Source: Ktedonobacteraceae bacterium | GTDB lineage: Bacteria > Chloroflexota > Ktedonobacteria > Ktedonobacterales > Ktedonobacteraceae | DNA length: 58,953 nucleotides | Assembly (NCBI GenBank): GCA_019240835.1 | Contig: JAFAXQ010000197.1 | Coordinates: forward strand, 1 to 58,953 | Direction: 5' to 3' | Shown: positions 36,517 to 46,833 of the stretch, in pieces | How the letters are laid out: every line of letters starts with the position of its first letter | Position numbering within the stretch: the first letter of the stretch is position 1 | The notes under the pieces: generated by a model | Databases searched by the model: none | Seen by the model: the letters and a program-made list of their open reading frames with translations, nothing else | What the model was told of the DNA's origin: nothing | Position numbers and translations under genes: made by a program

Positions 36517-36918
36517 CTACACAGCAGCCTTGCGAACAAACAATTCAATAACGTACCCATCTGGGTCGCAGAAATACAACTGCGCTCCACCATTCCATCT
36601 AGGACGTGGACCACACACAATGTGAACGTGCTGGTTCTTGAGATGTCGTTGCGCTGCATCTAGATCGTCAACTTCAAAGGCGATATGTGTTACGTACCCA
36701 TTTGTAAGGGCATCTTGCGGATATCTACTCGCATTCGATGGGGATGCATCTCCTTGCTTAGACTCCCTGAGCAGATGAATTTCAGCACCGGCCTTCCTGA
36801 GCCAACAATTGCCTCCAGAAGGAACTTCTTCCATACCAAGCACTTGACAATAGAACTGGCGCGACCTGTTCACATCCTGCACGAGCAACGATGCATGATC
36901 GAGAGTAAGGATATTCAT
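36517..36918 (-). CDS. VOC family (glyoxalase/bleomycin resistance/dioxygenase) protein
   Basis: This 133-aa protein has the beta-alpha-beta-beta-beta module: LDHASLLVQDVNRSRQFYCQ at the start, HIAFEVDDLDAAQRH in the middle, and FCDPDGYVIELF with the metal-ligand Glu near the end. The exact reaction is not predictable. The stop is four bases from that of PrsW (convergent). A frameshifted close paralogue is at 21740-22135, and both copies share flanking bases, which points to a duplicated segment of about 400 bp. Confidence 0.9.
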   Translation of the reverse strand: MNILTLDHASLLVQDVNRSRQFYCQVLGMEEVPSGGNCWLRKAGAEIHLLRESKQGDASPSNASRYPQDALTNGYVTHIAFEVDDLDAAQRHLKNQHVHIVCGPRPRWNGGAQLYFCDPDGYVIELFVRKAAV

Positions 36919-37071
36919 GTAGATGTTTCCTCCTTCTTTAAGAAGAGCATACTCGGCATATCTTACTGCTACCCATTGAAAGGAGGCGATGGCCTCAGAT
37001 ATCCATCCAAGTCTTTGACGTAGTGCGTGCCTTTCCGATGTGCGTAACCATTTTACTGTGAAAGCTCTGAC

Positions 37072-37929
37072 TCATTGCACCTGAATGTCCACACGCTCAA
37101 GTAAGCGTCGGCAGAGCGCAGCAGGATACTTCATCGGCATCCGACCAGGAGGGCCATGCGAATCCGAGCCAGCACCGATGAGTAAATCGTGCTGCTGTGT
37201 GTAAGCCAGATAGGTGTCAACCAACTCTGGAGGATGGGTGGGATAGTAGACCTCAATGCCGTCGAGTGGCATGTCAGCACGCACCTGATCAAGCAGATCA
37301 GGAGTATAAAAGGTGAACTCCTCCTGCTCACGTTGACCACGACCGGGATGCGCGATCAGTGCCACTCCTCCACTGCGATGGACCACCTCGACCGTTTCGG
37401 CCATATCGGCCTTGATCTCCTGATAGCCAGCGTCACGAATCAGGCTCAACGCACTCGGCCAATCACTGACATACCCATGTTTGAGCAGGAGATTGGCACA
37501 ATCGCCAGCTACGCGCACCTCTCCGCCTGACGACTTCAGCACGTCTTGGCGGCGCGGAAAGTGATAGCCTCGGCGCAAGAGTTCTTCATAGACCTGTTGC
37601 CCATTGTCCTTCTGGCCTTGCTGGACCCGATCTGCAAGCGCCCTCAGAACTGCATCTTGAGGATCAAAGCCATAACACAGCACATCCCCCATCTTGCCTC
37701 TCCACTGGGCACTGATCTCAACTCCTGCCAGCACTGGCACGTGTTTTTGAGCACCTACGTGTTGGATGGTAGCAACGGTCTCAACCCTGTCGTGATCAGT
37801 GACTGCAATCAAGCCAAACCCTTCTTGTGCGAGATAATCAAGGAGTTGTTCTGCTGTCCAACGTCCATCACTGTACGTCGTATGCATGTGTAGGTCGATA
37901 GCCGTGTCAGAGAAGATGTGCAAGTGCAT
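37072..37929 (-). CDS. PHP domain phosphoesterase
   Basis: This 285-aa protein has the PHP metal-binding motifs: DLHMHTTYSDG (residues 12-22), AVTDHDRV, a Glu motif in LAGVEISAQ, ALIAHPGRG, and a closing GAGSDSHGP. This resembles the TrpH/RNase AM type, which removes nucleotides from RNA 5' ends or nucleoside bisphosphates. AAGGAG is well placed before the ATG. It lies between VOC copy 2 and HTH-TPR gene 2. Confidence 0.88.
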   Translation of the reverse strand: MHLHIFSDTAIDLHMHTTYSDGRWTAEQLLDYLAQEGFGLIAVTDHDRVETVATIQHVGAQKHVPVLAGVEISAQWRGKMGDVLCYGFDPQDAVLRALADRVQQGQKDNGQQVYEELLRRGYHFPRRQDVLKSSGGEVRVAGDCANLLLKHGYVSDWPSALSLIRDAGYQEIKADMAETVEVVHRSGGVALIAHPGRGQREQEEFTFYTPDLLDQVRADMPLDGIEVYYPTHPPELVDTYLAYTQQHDLLIGAGSDSHGPPGRMPMKYPAALCRRLLERVDIQVQ

Positions 37930-38031
37930 GAGAAACTCCTTCCTAATGGATAGGTGAATACATACAATTGAAACTGCTGAACACTCTCAGAAGCTCACTA
38001 CTGAGACCGCAATTGTATCATATTTCTGTTT

Positions 38032-39585
38032 TCAGGTGTGGAAGAGCAGATATCCAAGACGCCCTACTTCAGGGTTATTCCGAAAAGGTGTCTGTTGAAG
38101 CTGTCGGTAGAGCATCTTAATCCGCTCCAGGTTCACACGAGACCGCATCATACGGACGAGAGGCAATGCTTCTTCGGCCAGAAGCGCTGCCTGTGCGTAC
38201 TCTTTCAGGGAGAAATATGTCTGAGCTTGTAGAATCAGATGATACACCACGCGCCTGCCTCCTAGATGAGAGGGAGAAAGAAGATTGAGTTCTTGTTGCG
38301 CCTCTTTGGGAACCCCAACAACGATTAAGGTGACGGCTCGATCTAGGTGATAGCGTTCTAAATCAACTTTGAGGTAGGGCCACTTTTCCCTAACTGCTTC
38401 AGTATGGTTTACTCTGATAAGATGACCTGCCCGATCAAGTTTCTTCAAAGCTGCAGTACGTTGCTGTGGCGAGGTAGCTACCTTCGCCTCGGAGAGAGCT
38501 GTTTCCAAAAGAACAGCAGCCTGTAGAGGAGCAGAGACATGTGTAAGCACCTGTTCTGCCTCATGATAATCATCCAAGGCTAGAGATACCTCCCCTTTTT
38601 CCAGATAGACTCCTCCCCTTCTATAGAGCACATCAGCCTGCAGTTCCTCTTCTTGAAGAAGAAGCGTATTTAGGTCTTTTGTTTTATTCAAATGCTCAAG
38701 AGATTTGCTGAACTTACCTCTATCTCGTAATATATTAGCCGCATGAATGTGCAGTTCGCACAGAGGTGTAACAACTTCTAAACGTTCGTCTGATGTGGTC
38801 GTAGGATATCGTTCATATAATCTCTTTAAAGAGGTATCAATCGTAATAAGCACATCATGAGGAGCACAAGTATTCTTTGTCCAAAACCCAGTAAGTTTGT
38901 GCCTTACCTCTTCAAGATCGATATGCTCCGAGATTGAAAGCACCTTTGGGGCATACACAGAGTTAGCTTGCGTATTGACGCTATATTGCTGTGAGATTGT
39001 TGCTAACCCCAGAAGGATAGGAGGAATATCGAAAAGATGAGCAAGAAATCTTCTACGTGCAATATCATTCAAAGCGGTGTCCTTTAATTCCATATCTCTA
39101 ACAGCTAGTTCTTGTTTGCCCAAGACCTGTGCCAAGTCACGCTGAGTCCAAGGCTTTCCATCTGCCTTAAGTGTTGCCTGACGGAAATGTCGGATGACTT
39201 GTCCAGGACGAGGAAACCCGTCTGAACCAGCGTCAAATGCAGGAAATCCTTGCTGCACCCACCATGTCGGAGCAGCTTTCGTGTTTTGTCCCTCTGGCAC
39301 CAATGCCAATCCTAAGAGTATCGGCGGAATATCAAACGATTTAGCAAGGAATCGCCGACGAGAGATATCATTCAAGCCAGTATCTCGAAGCTCCATTTCT
39401 CTTGCTGCCAACTCTTGCTTGCCCAATATCTGTGCTAAATCGCGCTGAGTCCAAGGTTTTCCATCTTCTTTGAGCTTCGCCTGGCGGAAATAGCGGATGA
39501 CTTGCCCAGGACAAGGAAAGCCGTCTGGATCAGTATCAAATGCAGGAAATCCTTGGAGTGTCCATGATAGTTCAGCTGCACACAT
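38032..39585 (-). CDS. HTH-TPR regulator with tandemly duplicated N-terminal module
   Basis: From the ATG at 39585 the protein has 517 residues; a TTG at 39624 is an alternative start. Residues 11-96 and 112-197 are two copies of one module (GFPAFD...PGQVIRxFRQAxLKxDGKPW, then TQRDLAQxLGKQELA with an HTH-like centre, then RRRFLAxxFDIPPILLGLA). About 320 residues with TPR-like helices follow. Such proteins are probably DNA- or partner-binding regulators with a sensing TPR domain. It diverges from methyltransferase 2. Two palindromes in the shared upstream region are candidate operators. Confidence 0.82.
   Translation of the reverse strand: MCAAELSWTLQGFPAFDTDPDGFPCPGQVIRYFRQAKLKEDGKPWTQRDLAQILGKQELAAREMELRDTGLNDISRRRFLAKSFDIPPILLGLALVPEGQNTKAAPTWWVQQGFPAFDAGSDGFPRPGQVIRHFRQATLKADGKPWTQRDLAQVLGKQELAVRDMELKDTALNDIARRRFLAHLFDIPPILLGLATISQQYSVNTQANSVYAPKVLSISEHIDLEEVRHKLTGFWTKNTCAPHDVLITIDTSLKRLYERYPTTTSDERLEVVTPLCELHIHAANILRDRGKFSKSLEHLNKTKDLNTLLLQEEELQADVLYRRGGVYLEKGEVSLALDDYHEAEQVLTHVSAPLQAAVLLETALSEAKVATSPQQRTAALKKLDRAGHLIRVNHTEAVREKWPYLKVDLERYHLDRAVTLIVVGVPKEAQQELNLLSPSHLGGRRVVYHLILQAQTYFSLKEYAQAALLAEEALPLVRMMRSRVNLERIKMLYRQLQQTPFRNNPEVGRLGYLLFHT
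38995..39555 (-). repeat. Tandem duplication inside HTH-TPR gene
   Basis: DNA coding for the N-terminal module is repeated: 39298-39555 and 38995-39252, 303 bp apart. Protein identity between the copies is roughly four in five by eye. Confidence 0.8.
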
Positions 39586-39653
39586 GCTTCTTATTTGTCC
39601 TTTCACATCATGAGTCTGTATCAATTGTTAAGGTTAGTATATGTGAGCAAGGC

Positions 39654-39687
39654 TATCTTGCGCAAGATATACCAATGGTTAAACCAT
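39654..39687. promoter_or_regulatory. Two palindromes in divergent promoter region of HTH-TPR 2 and methyltransferase 2
   Basis: TATCTTGCGCAAGATA (39654-39669) is a perfect 16-bp palindrome, and ATGGTTAAACCAT (39675-39687) is a perfect odd palindrome. Centres are about 19 bp apart. They are likely binding sites for a dimeric regulator controlling either or both genes. Confidence 0.5.
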
Positions 39688-39791
39688 CGCAATGCTCAAG
39701 CCATATTTGCTCAATTTTAATAGTCGTGTATAGTTTGGATGGTCCTATAGAAGAAGAGAGTTGATTTGATCATTAGCAAGGAGAAGCACTC

Positions 39792-40673
39792 ATGAGTACA
39801 TATAACCAACCATCTAACAATGACGAACATCCAGCAACGAACACGACATGGCAACCGTATGACTGGGAAAGCACGCAGGAGGTCAGTCGCCTCCTGGAGC
39901 GCGAGCGTGTCCTCAACGAGGCCCTGCAAGGTCCCTTGCCCCCAGGACTGGACCTGCCTGCTGAGGCGCACGTGCTGCACATGGCCTGTGGCCCCGGCAC
40001 GTGGCTCTACCTGCTGTCTCTGCACGCTCCCTCGTTGCGCATGACTGGCATTGATAAAAGTCCGTATTACGTGCAATGCGCACGCCACTACTTGGCTGGG
40101 CTGGACACGGTGACCCTGCAGGTACACGACCTTGGCAATGAAGATGATTTTCTGCCCACGGGCACGTTCGATCTAGTGCATCTGCGCTTCCTGGCCCCTG
40201 AAGTGCCACACTATGTATTGCCGGAAGCGGTGGAGGAACTGCTCACCTCCTGTAAGCATGGTGCTCACCTCTACTGGACGGAGTGTGAGTTCCCCACCAC
40301 CAACAGCACGGCCTGTGAGCAGCTGCTGTCCTATATCCTGCAAGGGATCAAGGCGCAAGGGCGCGGCTATGCGCTTGGCGGCACCACCCTAGGCATCACC
40401 GCCTGCATGGGTCCCCTGCTGCGAGAGGCCAGATGTAGGCTGACACAGGACCGGGCACATGTACTCGACATTTCGGCGGGTATGCCGGCCCATCACGCCT
40501 TCGTGCAGCAGGCCCGCGTGCTCATCGAGCAGCTCAGGCCGTTGGTGGTCGAGGCTGGGGTGCTAGGTGGCCAGGTCTACGATGCGCTAGCGATGCAGGC
40601 TCTTGAGCAGATGCGCCAGGCGCATTTTTGTGGGGCGCTGTTTCTACGGAGTGTCGTGGCCGTTGTACCGTAG
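39792..40673 (+). CDS. Class I SAM-dependent methyltransferase, paralogue 2
   Basis: This 293-aa protein is the same length as the gene at 23850 and shares motif I (HVLHMACGPGTW) and the acidic residue after strand 2 (GIDKSPYY). Residues 31-120 and 226-280 are almost identical to paralogue 1, while residues 125-220 differ at many positions, perhaps changing the substrate pocket. AAGGAGAAG precedes the ATG. Substrate is unknown. It diverges from the intact HTH-TPR gene. Confidence 0.85.
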   Translation: MSTYNQPSNNDEHPATNTTWQPYDWESTQEVSRLLERERVLNEALQGPLPPGLDLPAEAHVLHMACGPGTWLYLLSLHAPSLRMTGIDKSPYYVQCARHYLAGLDTVTLQVHDLGNEDDFLPTGTFDLVHLRFLAPEVPHYVLPEAVEELLTSCKHGAHLYWTECEFPTTNSTACEQLLSYILQGIKAQGRGYALGGTTLGITACMGPLLREARCRLTQDRAHVLDISAGMPAHHAFVQQARVLIEQLRPLVVEAGVLGGQVYDALAMQALEQMRQAHFCGALFLRSVVAVVP

Positions 40674-40830
40674 AGGGGGTTACTGCACACAGGGCACAGA
40701 CGAGACGATGCCTCGGCTACCCTAGCCACGATGCATCATCTCCCTTCGCTGCAACAAGATGACGGTACCCAGGGCAAACCATCTCAGTGTTACCTTCACA
40801 CAGCTGTGATATACTTATACTCAAGAGATG

Positions 40831-40870
40831 TTCTCTCCCTATCCTACTCATCGTTAGGATGGCGAGAGAA
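40831..40870 (-). terminator. Imperfect hairpin after PEBP gene
   Basis: An imperfect stem (40831-40847 with 40854-40870) lies about 30 bp beyond the PEBP stop on the minus strand, between this gene and methyltransferase 2. The T-tract is weak. Confidence 0.4.
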
Positions 40871-40900
40871 AGCCCTATGGGCACAACAACCGTGTCCCTA

Positions 40901-41515
40901 CTAGGGTAAATGAAACGTGCCAATGATACTTGTTGCTCCCAGTACATGGCCTTGTATTGCACTGACGACATCATTGAATTTGAGACCTGGTCCACCAACA
41001 TGCGTAATATCGGTAGCATAGAGTAAAAAGAGGTAGTGATGGGTCTCACCCGTAGGCGGCGGACAAGGTCCGCCGTATCCCGTAAGACCGAAATCGTCTG
41101 TTCCTTCGGTGAAGGCGTGATTCCCTTGCAGTTCATGCGCACTGGCCGGAATATTATAGACGATCCAATGATGGAATCCACCCGCGACCGGAGCATCATA
41201 GTCTGACATGAGCATTACAAAACTTTTCGTCCCTGCTGGCACATTCGTCCAATTCAGCTCCGGAGCGACATTGGAACCGGTACACCCAAATTGATTCAAT
41301 TCGGCTTTCCGTGAGAGCGGTCCTCCGTCGTGGAAGTCGGGACTGCTGATAGTAAATGGATGAAGTGTGTTACCTGCGGCAAATGCTAGGGGCGACGTTC
41401 GTGAGAGGGAGAGCAGCAGAGACAGGGCAAGGAGGCAGAGTAGGAGTACACCTGTGCCCACCAGTATCAGCATCTTCCCAGACAGAGGCTTTGCTAAGCG
41501 ATGATTGCTGTCCAT
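40901..41515 (-). CDS. YbhB/YbcL-type PEBP (Raf kinase inhibitor-like) protein, membrane-anchored
   Basis: This 204-aa protein has a hydrophobic segment at residues 14-35 (signal anchor or signal peptide), then the PEBP fold: FTISSPDFHDGG, NVAPELNWTNVPAGTKSFVMLM, DYDAP then HHWIVYNIP, and YGGPCPPPTGETHHYLFLLYA. The phosphate-binding pocket residues (D-x-D-A-P, H-H-W, G-P-C-P-P) are all visible. The family's bacterial role is unclear. It is probably outside the membrane. GAAAGGATGG precedes the ATG. Confidence 0.9.
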   Translation of the reverse strand: MDSNHRLAKPLSGKMLILVGTGVLLLCLLALSLLLSLSRTSPLAFAAGNTLHPFTISSPDFHDGGPLSRKAELNQFGCTGSNVAPELNWTNVPAGTKSFVMLMSDYDAPVAGGFHHWIVYNIPASAHELQGNHAFTEGTDDFGLTGYGGPCPPPTGETHHYLFLLYATDITHVGGPGLKFNDVVSAIQGHVLGATSIIGTFHLP

Positions 41516-41568
41516 AACACCATCCTTTCTTATCTCTGTATTCTATCATATTGTTCTGTAAAGTTAGC

Positions 41569-41599
41569 TTGTGAAATGTTACTCTTCAGAGACTATAAT
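41569..41599 (+). promoter_or_regulatory. Possible promoter of the aldolase-HicB pair
   Basis: TATAAT at 41594-41599 with TTGTGA at 41569-41574 (spacer 19 bp, long). It lies about 85 bp before the aldolase start. Confidence 0.35.
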
Positions 41600-41685
41600 A
41601 GTGTTAGTTTTTCTGCGTTGGGATATTTTTCATGAACAGGTTACGCAATACGCACAATCTGTACCATTAGCATTGAGAGGAATGT

Positions 41686-42363
41686 ATGTCAAACATGAGC
41701 TATACTGAGTTGAGAGAGCAGCTTGTACAGGCTGCACACCTCCTCGGTCAGACGGGGGTTATGTCCCACAGCGGACATGGCAATATGAGCGTGCGCTTGC
41801 CTCAAGCAGGACATATGCTACTGACAGCAACAAGCACTATTACACATCTCAAGCCGGAGCAGTTGGTAGTTGTCACCTTTGATGGCGAGGTGATTGAGGG
41901 TTCACTCGATCCGATCATACGTGAGATTGTCGGCATGCACGCGGGTGTCTACCGAGTCCGCAACGACGTGCAGGCCGTCATCCACACCCATTCACCTCGT
42001 GCGACAAGCTTTGCACTTGCCCACCAGAGCTTACCGTGCGTATATGAAGCATTGCTGCGTTTCGGGGTGACTGAGGACATTCCGCTAGCAGATTGGGCAC
42101 CACGTGGATCACCAGAATCAGTTGCCAATATCGTGGAGCAGCTTGAACGACATCCAACGGTTCCAGCAGTGCTGTTAGCAAACCACGGACTGCTAGCCTT
42201 CAGTCGCGATGCGCTCTCTACAGCTCTGCTGATTATCAGCATGGAGGAAGCAGCAGAGCTAATACTCGACGCACGCACCCTTGGTGGCGAAAAACCCTTT
42301 CCTGCTGATGCGCTTGAGCGAGAGCGCAAGCATATGCAGCGGTTTGGCTCGACGATGCCATGA
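41686..42363 (+). CDS. Class II aldolase/adducin family protein
   Basis: This 225-aa protein resembles L-fuculose-phosphate aldolases and related dehydratases or decarboxylases that use a zinc ion. GHGNMSVR near residue 28, and HTHSPRATSFA near 104 supplies two His ligands. ANHGLLAFS near 164 supplies the third. The usual catalytic Glu region (DPIIREIVGMHAGVYR) is present. AGAGGAATGT precedes the ATG. The stop overlaps the hicB-like start by four bases (ATGA), so the pair is coupled. Confidence 0.88.
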   Translation: MSNMSYTELREQLVQAAHLLGQTGVMSHSGHGNMSVRLPQAGHMLLTATSTITHLKPEQLVVVTFDGEVIEGSLDPIIREIVGMHAGVYRVRNDVQAVIHTHSPRATSFALAHQSLPCVYEALLRFGVTEDIPLADWAPRGSPESVANIVEQLERHPTVPAVLLANHGLLAFSRDALSTALLIISMEEAAELILDARTLGGEKPFPADALERERKHMQRFGSTMP

Positions 42364-42593
42364 AAGACTATCAATATACTATCATCTTACACCTTAATGC
42401 TGAACAAGGTGGCTACACCGTAACAGTTCCCTCTCTACCTGGGTGTGTGACAGAAGGGGACACCATCGAAGAAGCTATCGCAATGGCAAAAGAGGCTATT
42501 CAGCTTTACATCGAATCGTTGCTTGCTGATGGTGAGCCAATACCAGAAGAGAAAGAACACACGCAGGCAATTGTCATCAACGTAGCTGCTTAA
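42360..42593 (+). CDS. HicB-like protein, no HicA partner
   Basis: This 77-aa protein has the HicB fold pattern: YQYTIILHLNAEQGGYTVTV then SLPGCVTEGDTIEEAIAMAK. It lacks the C-terminal DNA-binding domain that some HicB antitoxins carry. No HicA toxin frame is found on either side; the next 300 bases have none. It is coupled to the aldolase by an ATGA overlap, which is not usual for a toxin-antitoxin pair, so it may be a solitary family member with another job. Confidence 0.85.
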   Translation: MKDYQYTIILHLNAEQGGYTVTVPSLPGCVTEGDTIEEAIAMAKEAIQLYIESLLADGEPIPEEKEHTQAIVINVAA

Positions 42594-42614
42594 CACTTAT
42601 CATATTCCCTCCAC

Positions 42615-42643
42615 AAAGGCCACCTCAAGACTAAGAGGCCTTT
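42615..42643 (+). terminator. Terminator after hicB-like gene
   Basis: Arms AAAGGCC (42615-42621) and GGCCTTT are joined by a 15-base loop with inner complementary CCTC/GAGG, 22 bp after the stop. Confidence 0.55.
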
Positions 42644-42678
42644 ATGGCCCCCATGCTCATCATCTGATCTATTGTGAT

Positions 42679-42692
42679 ATACTGATCAGTAT
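42679..42692. promoter_or_regulatory. Perfect 14-bp palindrome ATACTGATCAGTAT
   Basis: This palindrome lies about 200 bp upstream of the broken membrane-protein gene in an otherwise featureless gap (42644-42890). It has the size of a TetR- or MarR-type operator. No matching regulator gene is adjacent. Confidence 0.4.
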
Positions 42693-42890
42693 GGAAGCAG
42701 CGCTATTGTGACAATCGACGCACACTTAGCTAGAGAACATCCGCAATGTAGAGAATACTCTTCGCTGCTATCCCGCTCAGATGACACGCAGTTATCCGAG
42801 AAAGATTATCATCTACCAGGAGAAAGGCAGCAAAAATTATGGTGACAAACCAGGAAATGCCCACCTCCCGATGGAGCTTGCTTTGTCTGG

Positions 42891-43304
42891 GTGGCAGCTA
42901 GGATCAATAAGACACGTCTGGGCGTGGCACAGCTCGCCATCCTGGCCTCGCTGCTTACCCTTGTGCTCGGTGGCCTCCTTGGGGTTCTGCTGCAGTTCCA
43001 GTTCGCTAGTGCTAGCGCATTTTTACCCGCTGGTGCCTTTGGTGCTCATCCAGCGACGATGGTGGCAGGCTATCTGGTGCTCATGGGAATGGCGTTGAGC
43101 GAATTGAGCCTGATGCCAGAGAGCGCAAGAGTATCCCGGCTGGGAATAGCACAGATTATCCTGCTCTTCTTGGCAGGCCTAGCAATAGGCATTGGGATAC
43201 TGCTCAACCTGACACCCCTCTACGGGCTGAATACGTTGTTCGCACTGATCGGCGTGCTCATCTACATCATCCGCTTTGCTCCCAAAATCGCACGTGTGAA
43301 CTGA
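42891..43304 (+). pseudogene. Membrane-protein gene, 5' part (ends at in-frame TGA)
   Basis: A GTG-started frame of 137 residues gives four membrane helices (LGVAQLAILASLLTLVLGG, then AHPATMVAGYLVLMGMALSE, IAQIILLFLAGLAIGIGILL and TLFALIGVLIYIIRF). The TGA at 43302-43304 is followed in the same frame by clearly protein-like sequence (RFFSISALFVVVNITLTVYV), which suggests that the TGA is a nonsense mutation. Family not recognised with certainty. Confidence 0.6.
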
Positions 43305-43398
43305 TTTGGACACAACAGTTCACGTTTCTTCTCCATTAGCGCACTCTTCGTTGTCGTCAATATCACCCTGACCGTCTACGTGACTGTTTCTATCATTA

Positions 43399-43734
43399 GT
43401 GGAGCTTTTTCTAAATGGCAATATTCCACTAGGTCTACTCATTGCATTGGATCACTCGATTTTCGTTGGCGTGATGACCAACGCCATCTTCGGACTGCTT
43501 CAAGGGGCGACCCAGGAACGGCACACGATCTGGCCTTGGGCCGAGGATGTACTTTTCTGGGGTATAAACATCGGACTGATTGGCTTCCTCATTACTCTGC
43601 TTAGCGGCGTGCTTGTCCTGGAGAGGTTCTTCACACCAATCATGGGATTGAGCATCTTGCTAGGTCTGCTGACCTACGGCCTGCGTATGCGCACACCTCC
43701 AGTGGTGGAAAAGGTTGAAGTGGCCAGCGTCTAA
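43399..43734 (+). pseudogene. Membrane-protein gene, 3' part (frameshifted)
   Basis: From about 43399 another frame continues the same membrane protein: GNIPLGLLIALDHSIFVGVM then TNAIFGLLQGATQE, NIGLIGFLITLLSGVLVLE and a last helix, ending at 43734. The break with the upstream frame lies near 43395-43399. With the upstream part it makes about 275 residues with eight or nine helices. As given the gene is broken twice. Confidence 0.6.
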
Positions 43735-43788
43735 ACATGAAGGTAGGTGTTGCGTGCGGAAGAGCACGCAACACCTACCTTCATGTTT
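43733..43788 (+). terminator. Perfect 25-bp hairpin before secA
   Basis: Arms 43733-43757 and 43764-43788 are exact reverse complements with loop GGAAGA. The left arm contains the last codon's stop of the upstream frame. No long T-tract follows. It probably insulates secA from upstream transcription. Confidence 0.6.
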
Positions 43789-43801
43789 GAGTGGTCACGT
43801 A

Positions 43802-43810
43802 TGCTATAAT
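43802..43810 (+). promoter_or_regulatory. secA: Extended -10 promoter of secA
   Basis: TGCTATAAT is a perfect extended -10 element (TG-N-TATAAT), 89 bases before the secA start. No good -35 lies at normal spacing, which an extended -10 can tolerate. Confidence 0.55.
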
Positions 43811-43860
43811 TAAGAGCTAGAACATTCCTTGTGCCACGTGCGCCAAGCCCCTATAGAGTA

Positions 43861-43883
43861 AGGACGACCCTTGTGGTCGTCCT
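43861..43883 (+). repeat. REP-like hairpin in the secA leader
   Basis: A 9-bp perfect stem (AGGACGACC with GGTCGTCCT) and 5-base loop end 15 bases before the secA ATG. The same GACCCTTG-GGTC core occurs at 56706-56730. It lies close to the ribosome binding site GGAGAAG and could affect translation. Confidence 0.55.
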
Positions 43884-43898
43884 GGAGAAGAGACCACT

Positions 43899-46784
<2,886 letters not shown>

Positions 46785-46833
46785 GACAGATTAGAAAACT
46801 GGTTGCTTAGTTAGAATGGTTTCTTTTGACCTA

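Noticed and set aside
40717-41199. 160-aa open frame overlapping the PEBP gene on the same strand
   Set aside because: It is another frame of the PEBP gene; the PEBP frame has a full set of family motifs and this one has none.
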